Below are positions 25,231-33,599 of a DNA stretch of 64,000 nucleotides, one piece after another; the stretch's first letter is position 1; each line of letters starts with the position of its first letter. The notes below the pieces were generated by a model. That model was given only the letters and a program-made list of their open reading frames with translations. It did not search any database and was not told the DNA's origin. The stretch lies in assembly GCF_018139685.1 (NCBI RefSeq), contig NZ_JAGSPN010000002.1:62001-126000 (forward strand), given 5' to 3'. The position numbers were made by a program, and so were the translations under genes. This stretch comes from Cognatundibacterium luofuense (GTDB lineage Bacteria; Pseudomonadota; Gammaproteobacteria; Burkholderiales; Burkholderiaceae_D).

Positions 25231-25671
25231 ATGATGCGATTCGCACTCCTGACTGCCGCGCTGCTGGCCAGCGCACTGCACACTGGCACGGCTTCCGCCC
25301 AGCAATGGGATAACTGGAGTTACTCCGGTTATAACCCGCCACCGCAAATCACCTATGAGTATGTGTATTACCCGGCGCAGCAAGTCTATTACTCGCCGCG
25401 TTTCCGCACCTGGTACTGGCCGGAACGGTCGCGCTGGGTGGAAAGCGCGTATTTGCCGTCGTATATCCGTGTTGATTACCGTTCCGGCGGTTACAACATC
25501 CGTTTATCCAGCCGCACACCATACACGCAGCATGTGTATGTAGAGCAACAATATGGTCACTTGTGGCGTCGCGTGCCGGAATGGCGGCAGGAGTACCGTG
25601 AAGAGCGCTGGGAAGACAGACATCACCGTCCGCACCACCATCACCACGGGCATCACGGCCACCGCGACTGA
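25231..25671 (+). CDS. Exported Tyr-rich protein with histidine-rich tail
   Basis: A 146-residue secreted protein of unknown function. It has a signal peptide (LLTAALLASALHTGTASA), a Tyr/Trp/Pro-rich body (YEYVYYPAQQVYYSPRFRTW), and a C-terminal tail in which 11 of the last 16 residues are His (RPHHHHHGHHGHRD). The tail could bind Ni, Zn or Cu, which is inference from composition. GGAG lies upstream of the ATG pair; the first ATG is used. It stands alone, divergent from the SpmAB-like gene. Confidence 0.72.
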   Translation: MMRFALLTAALLASALHTGTASAQQWDNWSYSGYNPPPQITYEYVYYPAQQVYYSPRFRTWYWPERSRWVESAYLPSYIRVDYRSGGYNIRLSSRTPYTQHVYVEQQYGHLWRRVPEWRQEYREERWEDRHHRPHHHHHGHHGHRD

Positions 25672-25771
25672 GCTGATCGGCAAAAATCCGGTACGAAATG
25701 CGCCTACGCAAGCCTGCACAGTCAGAGTATGATGACAAGAACATCAACTCAGCGCATACGAAAGGCAAGCG

Positions 25772-26074
25772 ATGAATGCACGCTCGTATATCGTTCTGTC
25801 CAAAGCCAAGCCCGGCCAGCAACTGGCCGAGGCGGTCACGGATCAGCACGGGATGGTGTTATTACCAGCCGGTGCCACCCTGACAGTGAATCACCTGCAG
25901 CATTTGCAGGATCACGGCGTCAGCATCCTGAGTATTCAGACGCCAGCCAAAGCAGTCACTGCTGATCCGCAACAACTGACGCACCGGCTGAATCATTTAT
26001 TCAGTACTGCCGGCAATTCAGAGGCAGCGATGCAGTTGCGTCTCGCTATTCAGCATTACCGGAGTCAGTCATGA
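25772..26074 (+). CDS. Small protein resembling the N-terminal module of HD-GYP/HDOD regulators
   Basis: A 100-residue soluble protein. Residues 5-55 (SYIVLSKAKPGQQLAEAV, then LLPAGATLTVNHLQHLQDHG) match the short module commonly fused in front of HD-GYP or HDOD domains. Here it is a separate polypeptide, and its stop overlaps the start of the HDOD gene (ATGA), so the two are translationally coupled and probably act together. The role is likely as a signalling adaptor, by inference. Confidence 0.75.
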   Translation: MNARSYIVLSKAKPGQQLAEAVTDQHGMVLLPAGATLTVNHLQHLQDHGVSILSIQTPAKAVTADPQQLTHRLNHLFSTAGNSEAAMQLRLAIQHYRSQS

Positions 26075-26871
26075 ACAGCGCAGCGACGTTTGATCCTGTT
26101 CCGGCCCTGTCAGAATTGCAAACGCTGCCGGTCATGCCCGGCGTATTACGTTTGCTGCACGAAGCTGGCAAACGCGATACGGCAGAGCCTGCAGAGCTCA
26201 GTCGCCTGATTGCACTGGACCCCGGACTGACCGCTAAACTACTGCGTTTAACCAATGCATCACACTTTGGCGCGAACTCCAAAGTCGTGACAACGGATCA
26301 GGCTGCGGCACTGCTGGGCAGCAAGCAATTGCTGCAAATGGCGGCAGTCACCAGCCACCACAATCCCGCCTCACAATTACCTGCGGAAGCACTGACCCTG
26401 CTCTGGCGACGCAGTATCGCAACAGCATTTTGCGCCAAAGCCATCGCACGTACACGCAATATGAAGCACGGTTACGCTTACACAGCTGGCTTGCTGCACC
26501 GTTGCGGCGATCTGGTTTTATTGCTGCATCCGGGTCTGCAACGCACAATGCCGGAAGGTGATATTCCGCTGACCGTGATTGACGCGGGCGCCGCACTCGC
26601 GCATCAGTGGCAATTCGCGGATACCATCACCGACGCCATTTCTCATTTCAGCACGCCACCGGAAGACCCGCATCAGTTACTGGCGGCAGTTGTTCATCTT
26701 GCAGATGCTTTCGTGACTGCACTTGATCTTTGTGGGGACGCTACAGCCACACTGCCCTTGCTGAGCACTCACGCATGGGATACCCTAGCGCTGACAGAGG
26801 CAGAATGCCTGCAGGTTTTCCGCGAGACAGAAATGCACGCGCTGGCGACCTTCGATTTACTTCAGATCTGA
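26071..26871 (+). CDS. HDOD-domain signalling protein
   Basis: A 266-residue cytosolic protein with an HDOD domain over residues 10-205. Typical elements: LQTLPVMPGVLRLLHEA, LSRLIALDPGLTAKLLRLTN, LLGSKQLLQMAAV, and GYAYTAGLLHRCGDL, where canonical HD phosphohydrolase residues are altered, as usual for HDOD. Members act as adaptors in motility, chemotaxis and c-di-GMP networks. It is the middle gene of a three-gene operon: a small N-module before it and a GGDEF cyclase 6 bp after it. Confidence 0.87.
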   Translation: MNSAATFDPVPALSELQTLPVMPGVLRLLHEAGKRDTAEPAELSRLIALDPGLTAKLLRLTNASHFGANSKVVTTDQAAALLGSKQLLQMAAVTSHHNPASQLPAEALTLLWRRSIATAFCAKAIARTRNMKHGYAYTAGLLHRCGDLVLLLHPGLQRTMPEGDIPLTVIDAGAALAHQWQFADTITDAISHFSTPPEDPHQLLAAVVHLADAFVTALDLCGDATATLPLLSTHAWDTLALTEAECLQVFRETEMHALATFDLLQI

Positions 26872-26877
26872 TTCTTT

Positions 26878-27906
26878 ATGCTGCTGGACAAAACGGTTTT
26901 AGAACGCGTCAATACGTTTAAACATCTTGAATACCCGCTGGAAGCCATACAACTGTTCAGAAATATTTCAGATAACAATCTGGGCGTCATCCGCCACCTG
27001 ATTCAGGAGTGCGAAATTGTCCGTGCCCGTGCCGGGCAAACGGTACTGGATGCCAGCAGCGCTGGTTCCCGTCTTTATATTGTGCTCAGTGGCGCGCTTG
27101 GTGTCACCATGCTCAACGAAGATGGTAATCATCTGGAAAATACCATCACCCAGTACTTACCCGGTGAATGTGTCGGAGAAATTTCCGTACTGGATGAAGA
27201 AATTCATTCCGCAACGGTATCCGCGATTCAAGACAGCATGCTGCTGGTGATTGAGTCCGGCATTGTGTGGCAACTGATCGACGAATCAAACGGCGTAGCA
27301 AGAAATTTGCTGCAATTGCTGTCTTTCCGGATTCGAGCTGCCAATGCGCAAATCCGCAGCCGTAAAAAAGTCGGCGAGTTTTACCGCCAGTTATCGATGG
27401 TCGATGGTTTAACCGGCCTCCATAACCGCGCATGGCTGAACCAGCAATTACCATCATTAATTCAGGCTGCACTGGGCAGCAATCAGCCGCTGAGCATTGT
27501 GATGGTCGATCTGGATCATTTCAAACGCTTTAACGATACCTACGGCCATCTGCGTGGCGACGATGCATTACAAGCGGCGGCAAAGGTGCTGAACTCGGGA
27601 TTGCGCCCGACAGATTTTGCAGCCCGCTACGGTGGTGAGGAAATGCTGGTGATTTTGCCGGATACCGATTTACCCGCAGCCAGCATCGTTGCAGAACGCC
27701 TTTGTCAGCGCCTGCGCAGCGCACCGGTTTTTACTGATTCAGATAAACCTTTGCCGCATATCACAGGCTCCTTCGGCGTCGCAACATTGCAGGAGGGCGA
27801 AGATTTTCAGAAATTACTCGATCGCGCCGACAGTGCCCTGTACTTCGCAAAGCAATCCGGTCGAAATCAGGTTGCCTGTGCGCCTGTATTGAACAGGACA
27901 AATTAA
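26878..27906 (+). CDS. Cyclic-nucleotide-binding-domain diguanylate cyclase
   Basis: A 342-residue cytosolic protein. Residues 25-150 form a cNMP-binding (CRP-type) domain, with GECVGEISVLDEEIHSATVS as the phosphate-binding cassette; it has His where Arg usually contacts the nucleotide, so ligand binding is uncertain. Residues 175-335 are a GGDEF domain: the active-site motif is GGEEM at 252-256, with an RxxD inhibitory site (RPTD, 243-246) correctly five residues upstream. It should make c-di-GMP with product inhibition, gated by an N-terminal signal. The ATG follows the HDOD stop by 6 bp. Confidence 0.9.
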   Translation: MLLDKTVLERVNTFKHLEYPLEAIQLFRNISDNNLGVIRHLIQECEIVRARAGQTVLDASSAGSRLYIVLSGALGVTMLNEDGNHLENTITQYLPGECVGEISVLDEEIHSATVSAIQDSMLLVIESGIVWQLIDESNGVARNLLQLLSFRIRAANAQIRSRKKVGEFYRQLSMVDGLTGLHNRAWLNQQLPSLIQAALGSNQPLSIVMVDLDHFKRFNDTYGHLRGDDALQAAAKVLNSGLRPTDFAARYGGEEMLVILPDTDLPAASIVAERLCQRLRSAPVFTDSDKPLPHITGSFGVATLQEGEDFQKLLDRADSALYFAKQSGRNQVACAPVLNRTN

Positions 27907-27985
27907 ACATTACCGACATTCGTTACAGAAAGCTGCGACAGGCGGATCAAAACAACATTATTGTCTGAATGTTTGCATGGCAAAT

Positions 27986-28012
27986 AAAAAAGGGAGCTTA
28001 CGCTCCCTTTTT
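27986..28012. terminator. Bidirectional terminator
   Basis: AAAAAGGGAGC / GCTCCCTTTTT with a five-base loop, between the convergent GGDEF and OmpW genes. Confidence 0.9.
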
Positions 28013-28029
28013 ACTTCAGATGACTGGCA

Positions 28030-28707
28030 TCAGAATGCGTAACCAACACCTACCGTGACAACGATCGGTTTGAAGTCGATTGTTGTTGTGCGGTCGATAC
28101 TACCTGTTGTTGCACGCAGATCCGTTTTTACTTTCGCAGCTGCAACGGAAGCACACAAACGCCATTTTTCAGTCAGCTTGTAGTTCACACCGATCTGTGC
28201 TGCCAGACCCCAGGAACTGGTCAGGTTGATCTTAGTAGGTCCACCTGTTGCCAGATCGTTGGCTGGTGTCGAGTTCGCATCAAAGAACTGTGTGTAGTTC
28301 ACGCCGGCGCCGACGAACGGACGCAGGTTATCCGACGGAGAACCAAAGTTATAGTTCGCGAATACAGTCGGAGCACGCTGTTTCACCTTCGCCAGTACAC
28401 CGTACGGAGCCAGTTTGCCACGGCCAAATACTTCGTGCTCTGGTGGAATACCGGCAACAAAGTCGATATCCCAGTGGTCAGTCAGACGCTTTGTCACACC
28501 GAACAACAGAGTTTTCGCGTTACCCACTGTGATACCAGCTGGTTGCGGTGTCAGGAATTCAGGGCCATTGCTCTTGAAATCAGGAGATTCAGGATGCAAA
28601 GCGATGCCGATCACACCTGCACGGACAGTAATACCCAGATCTTCCGCGAAGCTGCTGCCTGCTGCTAATGTCAGGGCGACTGCTGCTGCAATTTTCAATA
28701 CTTTCAT
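28030..28707 (-). CDS. OmpW-family outer-membrane protein
   Basis: A 225-residue eight-stranded beta-barrel with a signal peptide (KIAAAVALTLAAGSSFA). Family features: ITVRAGVIGIALHPES at the N-terminus, DHWDIDFVAGIPPEHEV, NLRPFVGAGVNYTQFF and a C-terminal VGVGYAF ending in Phe. OmpW proteins provide lateral passage for small hydrophobic molecules. It starts 14 bp after the stop of a lipase-like lipoprotein gene, so the two probably form an operon for hydrophobic substrate use, as inference. Confidence 0.9.
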   Translation of the reverse strand: MKVLKIAAAVALTLAAGSSFAEDLGITVRAGVIGIALHPESPDFKSNGPEFLTPQPAGITVGNAKTLLFGVTKRLTDHWDIDFVAGIPPEHEVFGRGKLAPYGVLAKVKQRAPTVFANYNFGSPSDNLRPFVGAGVNYTQFFDANSTPANDLATGGPTKINLTSSWGLAAQIGVNYKLTEKWRLCASVAAAKVKTDLRATTGSIDRTTTIDFKPIVVTVGVGYAF

Positions 28708-28721
28708 TGTCGGCCTCCTGA

Positions 28722-30254
28722 TTAGTTAGATTGCGCCAGAACTTGCTGGAAGAAACCACGTGCTGCCGCATTGCAGAACGGTGGAACCAGAGTGCCATGG
28801 TATGCACTGGCAACAGCGGTTGCCGGATTCTGACCCGCAGCTTGTGCCGCTGCAATCACTTTCGCTTTAGAAGTCGCAAAGCCAACTTTTGCTGCTGCAA
28901 ACGGATCCGTTGCGCCGGTTACTGCAGAATCAACGTCAAGAACAGGCAATGCAGCTGCAGGGAAGCCTTTACCCTGGAAGAATGCCTGAGTCAGCTGAGT
29001 ATTCACCCAGAACACTGTCGGATCAGCGTTACCGCCGCACAGCATGACAGGGTTTGCAGGTACAAAATTACGCAGATCGTTTTTCAGTGCTGCTTTACGG
29101 AACGGATGTGCCGGTGTGCAGTTCAGCGGATCCAGAGGATTTGCGCCACATTTGTTCGTTTGCAGATCAGCCAGATAAGCATTGCGGAACGATGTTTTGA
29201 TCAGGTTGCCGTCACCGAAGAATGCTGCAAATTGTGCAGATGTCGGGCCAGGCAGCGAATCTTTTGCGAATGTCGCTGTTTGCGGCAGTTTGCCGGAAGT
29301 GAACAAATCGCTCAGTGTGTACTGACCAGGAATCAGAGATTCGATACCGGTTGCGTATTTATCTTCATAAATATCGCTCGGAGTGTTGTACAGACCACCG
29401 TAAGATTTTTGCCAGCCGGTTGTGATCATAGGCAGGAACGCTGTACCACCCAGATTCGGGCTGCCTGCGAAAATTGCATCACCCATTGTGCTGATTGCAT
29501 AAGGGCCGGACATACCAGCAGTTGCAGTCACTTTGAACTCAGAAGAGTAAGTGGATTGCATTGCTTTTTGCGTTGCCAGTGCAACGTGACCACCCTGAGA
29601 GTAACCAGCGATCATCAGTTTGCCGGAATCCTGCGCACCGATCACAGGGAATGCTTTACGTGCAGCACGCATGGCATCAACCATGTCGTTCGCTTGCTGT
29701 TCAGCGTTCAGGTAAGGATGGTAAGACAGGGAGGAAACATCGTAACCGGCGTAGTTTGGCGCAACCACGATGAAACCCTGCGCTGCATAGATCGCAGCTG
29801 CGAGCGTTGCTTCAGCGTAGCCGGACACGTTCGCCATGTTGAATGCTTTTTCAACAGTGGTGCCATGCGCGTACAGAACGACCGGACGCGGACCGGTACA
29901 TGCCGGATCAGAGCCCGACGGAATGTACATTGCCGCAGTTGCCGTCGCTGGCTCATTGGCGCCACCGACGGTTGCATATTTCATGTAGTAGATAGACAGT
30001 GCGCATTTCGGCGTACCTGTCACCTGTGTGATGCCAGGAGAACCGGCTTCCAGTTTCGCAGCGAATGCGGCTGGTTCCAGTTTAGGCAGTGCTTCGCCGT
30101 TTGCTTGCGGAATCGGCACCTGAATTGGCGGGCTTGCGAGCAAAGTACCGCGAGCCATGGAATCAGTTACTGTCGGACCAGGTGTCCCGCTGCCACCACA
30201 AGCTGCCAGAACAGCAGTTGCGAGCAGGGATAACGCGACGTGGTGTTGACGCAT
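28722..30254 (-). CDS. Lipoprotein alpha/beta-hydrolase (lipase/esterase-like)
   Basis: A 510-residue exported hydrolase. It has a lipoprotein signal with lipobox LAAC (LLATAVLAACGGSG), so it should be anchored to a membrane. The alpha/beta core shows PVVLYAHGTT (oxyanion region), FIVVAPNYAGYD and the nucleophile elbow GYSQGG; a late Asp and His (HGTLVPPFCN) complete a plausible triad. The layout resembles secretory-lipase-type enzymes; the substrate is unknown. AGAGGAG precedes the ATG. A long antisense ORF on the other strand is an artefact. First gene of an operon with OmpW. Confidence 0.83.
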   Translation of the reverse strand: MRQHHVALSLLATAVLAACGGSGTPGPTVTDSMARGTLLASPPIQVPIPQANGEALPKLEPAAFAAKLEAGSPGITQVTGTPKCALSIYYMKYATVGGANEPATATAAMYIPSGSDPACTGPRPVVLYAHGTTVEKAFNMANVSGYAEATLAAAIYAAQGFIVVAPNYAGYDVSSLSYHPYLNAEQQANDMVDAMRAARKAFPVIGAQDSGKLMIAGYSQGGHVALATQKAMQSTYSSEFKVTATAGMSGPYAISTMGDAIFAGSPNLGGTAFLPMITTGWQKSYGGLYNTPSDIYEDKYATGIESLIPGQYTLSDLFTSGKLPQTATFAKDSLPGPTSAQFAAFFGDGNLIKTSFRNAYLADLQTNKCGANPLDPLNCTPAHPFRKAALKNDLRNFVPANPVMLCGGNADPTVFWVNTQLTQAFFQGKGFPAAALPVLDVDSAVTGATDPFAAAKVGFATSKAKVIAAAQAAGQNPATAVASAYHGTLVPPFCNAAARGFFQQVLAQSN

Positions 30255-30311
30255 TGTTGTCTCCTCTAAGAATTATGTAGTCAAGTTTGCAGAAGCAGCC
30301 GTCTTTAAATG

Positions 30312-30323
30312 GAACGAGCGTTC
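30312..30323. promoter_or_regulatory. Palindromic operator candidate upstream of the hydrolase-OmpW operon
   Basis: GAACGAGCGTTC is a 12-bp palindrome 58 bp upstream of the hydrolase start. It resembles TetR-type operators of lipid-catabolism regulators, which would suit a lipase-OmpW operon. No regulator gene is adjacent. Confidence 0.4.
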
Positions 30324-30486
30324 AAAAAACTCAGGTTTAGTATCTCACCGGCACATTTACTATGGTAGTAAAAAGCACAAATCTAGAGGAAATCCTCTTA
30401 ATTAAAAAACCTTAAGTCTAAAGCGGAAATAAGCCGCATAAGGGCGCGAATTATAGGCGCTGCCGATCAATTTTAAAAGACGATTT

Positions 30487-30508
30487 CAGCATAACTTTGA
30501 TTATGCTG
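30487..30508. terminator. Hairpin downstream of bufC
   Basis: CAGCATAA / TTATGCTG, perfect 8-bp stem with a six-base loop, 110 bp past the bufC stop. T tracts are short on both strands, so it is a weak terminator candidate. Confidence 0.4.
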
Positions 30509-30618
30509 ATTTTGCAATCTGACACAATTGAATTCGCGTTTGTGGGATTTTTGCGACGTCGAAAAAAGCACCTCGCTTTACACCGACAGAGCCATGTGAA
30601 GCCTGTCCGGAAGATGAA

Positions 30619-31428
30619 TCAGTGAGTCGTCTGACAGTTGTTGTTTTCAGCCTGCTCTGCCGAAAATAAACCCAGCGCCAGCCATTGCTGCACTCTCTGC
30701 AAAAGCAGATCCGCAGATCCAGGCTGCTCATCCAGCAATAACATCAACACCTCACCAAGTGCTGCGCCATGATGCAGTACTGACAACGCATGAAATTCCG
30801 CTTCAGTAATAATGCTAACTAACGGCTTCCATTCCGGTCTGCTGATCAGCACATGCTGTGGTTCTTCGCGCCAGCGCAAGCCATCGAATTGATCAGTCTG
30901 ATGTGCGAGCCAGATGTCAGCAGCATTTCCCGGCAATCGCAGCAAATGCACACTGGCAGCGAGCTGCATTCGGGCAGACATCAATTGCGCCACATCACCT
31001 CCACACTGCTGTACCAGCAACGGTAAAGTCAGCAATGGAATATCCGGTGCGTAATACTGACGATGAATGTACCACTCCAGCGCCGCAACTTCGGCAAGAT
31101 AAGGAAAATCTGCGGCAACTGGACTTTGTCGCAGATATTGCGGAAATACGTCGCCGTACAGATGCAAATCACCACTGCATGATGGTATCTGCGACGCAAA
31201 ATCATCTGCCAGTGAATGAAAACAAAGCTCGCCGGTTAACTGCCGGATAACCGGATAAGCCTGCGCGAGCACTTGCCTGCGCAAGGCCCGCTGGCTGTCG
31301 CGATATAAAGCCAGACCTTCCGAATACGACGGTACGAGAATAGCGTGCAAGTCAGGCGATTCGCTGCCACATATTGCCTTCAGCAAATCAGCCTGCCATC
31401 CGAGATCCGGCATTTCATCCTGCTTCAT
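30619..31428 (-). CDS. bufC: BufC-type (DUF2063) partner protein of bufferin biosynthesis
   Basis: A 269-residue protein of the DUF2063 family, the usual partner of MNIO/DUF692 enzymes. The family N-terminal helices are visible (YSEGLALYRDSQRALRRQVL, then YPVIRQLTGELCFHSLADDF, and FPQYLRQSPVAADFPYLAEV). It is thought to present the precursor peptide to the enzyme. The ATG at 31428 overlaps the bufB stop (ATGA) and has GGGAG eight bases upstream, so I prefer it over the in-frame start at 31443. Last gene of bufA-bufB-bufC. Confidence 0.87.
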   Translation of the reverse strand: MKQDEMPDLGWQADLLKAICGSESPDLHAILVPSYSEGLALYRDSQRALRRQVLAQAYPVIRQLTGELCFHSLADDFASQIPSCSGDLHLYGDVFPQYLRQSPVAADFPYLAEVAALEWYIHRQYYAPDIPLLTLPLLVQQCGGDVAQLMSARMQLAASVHLLRLPGNAADIWLAHQTDQFDGLRWREEPQHVLISRPEWKPLVSIITEAEFHALSVLHHGAALGEVLMLLLDEQPGSADLLLQRVQQWLALGLFSAEQAENNNCQTTH

Positions 31429-32294
31429 GCCTGACTCCCGCAAGCTGCCCGAATTTCCCTGATATATTGCAGTTCTTGGAGGAGATCCAGCAACGGCGGA
31501 ATATCCGCGTCACGCTCGATCATCGCTGGCACAGCAGCAGCGCCGTGCTGACAGGCAAAACGGAATAAATCCCACACAGGGTCCGCCACAGGCCTGTCAT
31601 GGGTATCAAACAATAATGTAGTTTTGTGCCGATGTCCGGCCAGATGAATTTCAGTGATTTGCTGTGCAGGCAAAGTCAGATAATGCAACAACTCCGACTT
31701 TGCATCGGTGCCGTGATTCCATTGACTCACATACAAATTATTGATGTCGAGCAGAACACCGCAGCCCGTACGTCGCGCCAGCTCGACCAGAAATTCCGCC
31801 TCTGTCATGTCCGCATCCTGAAACCGTATATAGGAAGACACGTTTTCAAGTGCGATGCTCCGCCCGAGAAACTCCTGCACCTGCTGCACACGGGCAGCCA
31901 TCCAATCCAGCAAATTGCGCTGCATTGGCAAAGGCAGCAGTTCATTGGCATATACCCCGCCAGCCGCATTCCAGCATAAATGTTCTGAAACTGCGGCAGG
32001 CTCAGTACGTTCAATCAAGGCTTTCAGCCGCGACAAATGCACCGTTGAAAGCGGGGACGCTGAGCCTATACCCAAACCAACGCCGTGTAAGCTCAGCGGA
32101 TAATCTGTACGCAGCCGCAACAGTACATGCAGATCAAAACCGCCATCGCCGAAATAATTTTCAGAATGCACTTCCAGCCAGTCCACTGGCTGTTTAGCGT
32201 TCAGAAAATCCGGATAATGCGCATGACGTAAGCCAAGTCCGACGCCTTGCAGAGGCGAAGCAGCCATCTTTTCCGCTGAAACGACGCTATTCAC
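31425..32294 (-). CDS. bufB: Multinuclear non-heme iron oxidative enzyme BufB (DUF692, MNIO)
   Basis: A 289-residue TIM-barrel iron enzyme that oxidatively modifies cysteines of a precursor peptide. Family motifs: GVGLGLRHAHYPDFL at the N-terminus, WLEVHSENYFGDGG, SLHGVGLGIGS, VSEHLCWN, ALENVSSYI, LLDINNLYVS and EIHLAGH, together supplying the His, Asp, Asn and Glu iron ligands. It starts 6 bp after the bufferin precursor stop and overlaps bufC by four bases, forming a tight operon. The DUF2282 precursor next to it indicates a bufferin rather than methanobactin-type product. Confidence 0.92.
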   Translation of the reverse strand: MNSVVSAEKMAASPLQGVGLGLRHAHYPDFLNAKQPVDWLEVHSENYFGDGGFDLHVLLRLRTDYPLSLHGVGLGIGSASPLSTVHLSRLKALIERTEPAAVSEHLCWNAAGGVYANELLPLPMQRNLLDWMAARVQQVQEFLGRSIALENVSSYIRFQDADMTEAEFLVELARRTGCGVLLDINNLYVSQWNHGTDAKSELLHYLTLPAQQITEIHLAGHRHKTTLLFDTHDRPVADPVWDLFRFACQHGAAAVPAMIERDADIPPLLDLLQELQYIREIRAACGSQA

Positions 32295-32300
32295 ACCGGT

Positions 32301-32591
32301 TTATTTACTCATTTCCATTACTTTAGCCCCCTTATCTTTCGGGTCCGTCTTACCGCCAAGTTTTTCGCAAGTACCGGCTGGTACTTTTTTCCATTCATTC
32401 GGATCATTATCCTTAGTCGCCTGCCCTGCACAGCCATGAGAACCATCTTTGCTGGCGCAATCATTCTGCCCGGCCTTTGCAACACCGTAGCAACGCTCGG
32501 ACTTGGATTTCGCCGGTGCATCTGCAGCTTCTGCCGCACCCGCAGTGATCAGACCTGCCAGTACGGCTGCAATCATTGCCTGCTGATTCAT
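32301..32591 (-). CDS. bufA: Bufferin precursor peptide (DUF2282)
   Basis: A 96-residue RiPP precursor with a Sec-type signal peptide ([18 protein letters not shown]) and four cysteines at 34, 45, 54 and 75 in the DUF2282 pattern ([36 protein letters not shown]). Known bufferins have Cys converted by the MNIO enzyme and bind copper in the periplasm, giving copper tolerance. AAAGGAG lies at ideal spacing before the ATG. Because this gene comes first, the precursor should be made in excess over the enzymes. A DoxX-type bufD, often present in such operons, is not found here. Confidence 0.92.
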   Translation of the reverse strand: MNQQAMIAAVLAGLITAGAAEAADAPAKSKSERCYGVAKAGQNDCASKDGSHGCAGQATKDNDPNEWKKVPAGTCEKLGGKTDPKDKGAKVMEMSK

Positions 32592-32681
32592 TTATCACTC
32601 CTTTAAACTGAAAAAAATTTCCGCAAATTGCAGTAAACAATGTTGCGCATCATACCTATCCTGCTCAAACCCTGCATCATT

Positions 32682-32709
32682 TTGCGATATCTGAACTCAG
32701 TTGCGATAT
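32682..32709. promoter_or_regulatory. Direct repeat TTGCGATAT, possible operator before the buf operon
   Basis: Two copies of TTGCGATAT at 32682-32690 and 32701-32709, 19 bp apart start to start, in the 261-bp gap between divergent bufA and the S4 gene. The spacing suits a dimeric regulator on nearly two helix turns. No match to a known regulator is claimed. Confidence 0.35.
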
Positions 32710-32852
32710 GCGCTTACCGGTCGGCCGATAAGGTGTAAAGTAAGAGAAGGCAGATAACGCCCCTGCAAACCATCACAGCATTGCCGGCCGGTTTGTCCGG
32801 ATGCGACCCGTTCTGGTGTATGCTTCACCCTTTTTTGCTCAGAAAGTCCATT

Positions 32853-33068
32853 ATGGAAAAGATTACCGTCCCGCTGCGCGGTGAGTTCATTGAACTGAAC
32901 CAGCTGTTAAAAATCGCGGGAGTTTGCGATAGTGGTGGCGCCGGAAAAATGATCGTGGCGAGTGGCGATGTGACGGTTGATGGCCAGCAGGAATTGCGTA
33001 AAACCGCCAAAATCCGTGCCGGCCAGGTAGTACAGATCGGTGATATCCGGATTACGGTCACCGAATAA
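32853..33068 (+). CDS. S4-domain RNA-binding protein (YbcJ-like)
   Basis: A 71-residue protein that is almost entirely one S4 domain: FIELNQLLKIAGVCDSGGAG, then IVASGDVTVDGQQELRKTAK and AGQVVQIGDIRITV. Such small proteins bind structured RNA, probably rRNA, and are related to E. coli YbcJ. ATG at 32853 (MEKITVPLRG) matches the family; the frame is open 24 codons upstream without support. Stands alone, convergent with the hemerythrin gene. Confidence 0.88.
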   Translation: MEKITVPLRGEFIELNQLLKIAGVCDSGGAGKMIVASGDVTVDGQQELRKTAKIRAGQVVQIGDIRITVTE

Positions 33069-33079
33069 GCATTGATTGC

Positions 33080-33508
33080 TTAAGCAGGCGTTTGCTCAGC
33101 AGCAGGCGCCGGCGTTGCATTCCACGCGATCATAAAGCGCGCCAGCATATTATCCATTGTGTCCACATGGTGCTCAAACCAGTGTGGCAACTCTTCTGCC
33201 AGTTTTTGTCCCAGATCTGTTTCGCCGGCCAGATAGCGGCTGCGGACTTCGCGCATAATTTCCAGTACAGAATCGTGCTCTTGTTTGTGGCAGCCAACTG
33301 GCGGGAAATTCGTTTCTTCCATCCAGCGATTTTCCTGCTCGAAATGTTCAATCGAGTGCGCAATCAGCGCGTCGAGCCGCTCGATAAAGGTGTCCGGCGT
33401 TCCTTTGCCAAGTGCCGCGCACAAGGTAACGAATTCCACATGCGTTTCATCCATCGGGCCATAACTCAGCTTCAAGCGGTCTGACCAACCCCATTCTGTG
33501 TTTTCCAT
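33080..33508 (-). CDS. Bacteriohemerythrin
   Basis: A 142-residue four-helix di-iron oxygen-binding protein. Iron ligands are visible in order: His23 (MDETHVEF), HSIEHFEQE, CHKQEH and HWFEHHVDTMD. The C-terminus is a short Ala/Pro tail. Likely roles are oxygen delivery or sensing in the cytosol. Single gene, 11 bp from the convergent S4 gene, so the two mRNAs may overlap at their ends. Confidence 0.92.
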   Translation of the reverse strand: MENTEWGWSDRLKLSYGPMDETHVEFVTLCAALGKGTPDTFIERLDALIAHSIEHFEQENRWMEETNFPPVGCHKQEHDSVLEIMREVRSRYLAGETDLGQKLAEELPHWFEHHVDTMDNMLARFMIAWNATPAPAAEQTPA

Positions 33509-33599
33509 ACATATTCCTGAAAATTCAATGCAGCGGCATTATCCGCCATCAGCAGTATTTTCGCTTGCGTCAGATCATGTGCATTCTGCGAACGAGCAT

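Larger units (their letters stand above)
30255..30618. other. Intergenic region upstream of the hydrolase
   Basis: 364 bp without a gene. It holds the GAACG/CGTTC palindrome (30312-30323), an AT-rich stretch, and a hairpin at 30487-30508. No RNA gene or small ORF with a ribosome binding site was found. Confidence 0.6.

Noticed and set aside
28731-30233. 500-codon ORF antisense to the hydrolase gene
   Set aside because: The opposite strand has a lipobox signal, GYSQGG motif and strong ribosome binding site. The antisense product is Cys/Arg-rich without domains, an effect of codon bias.
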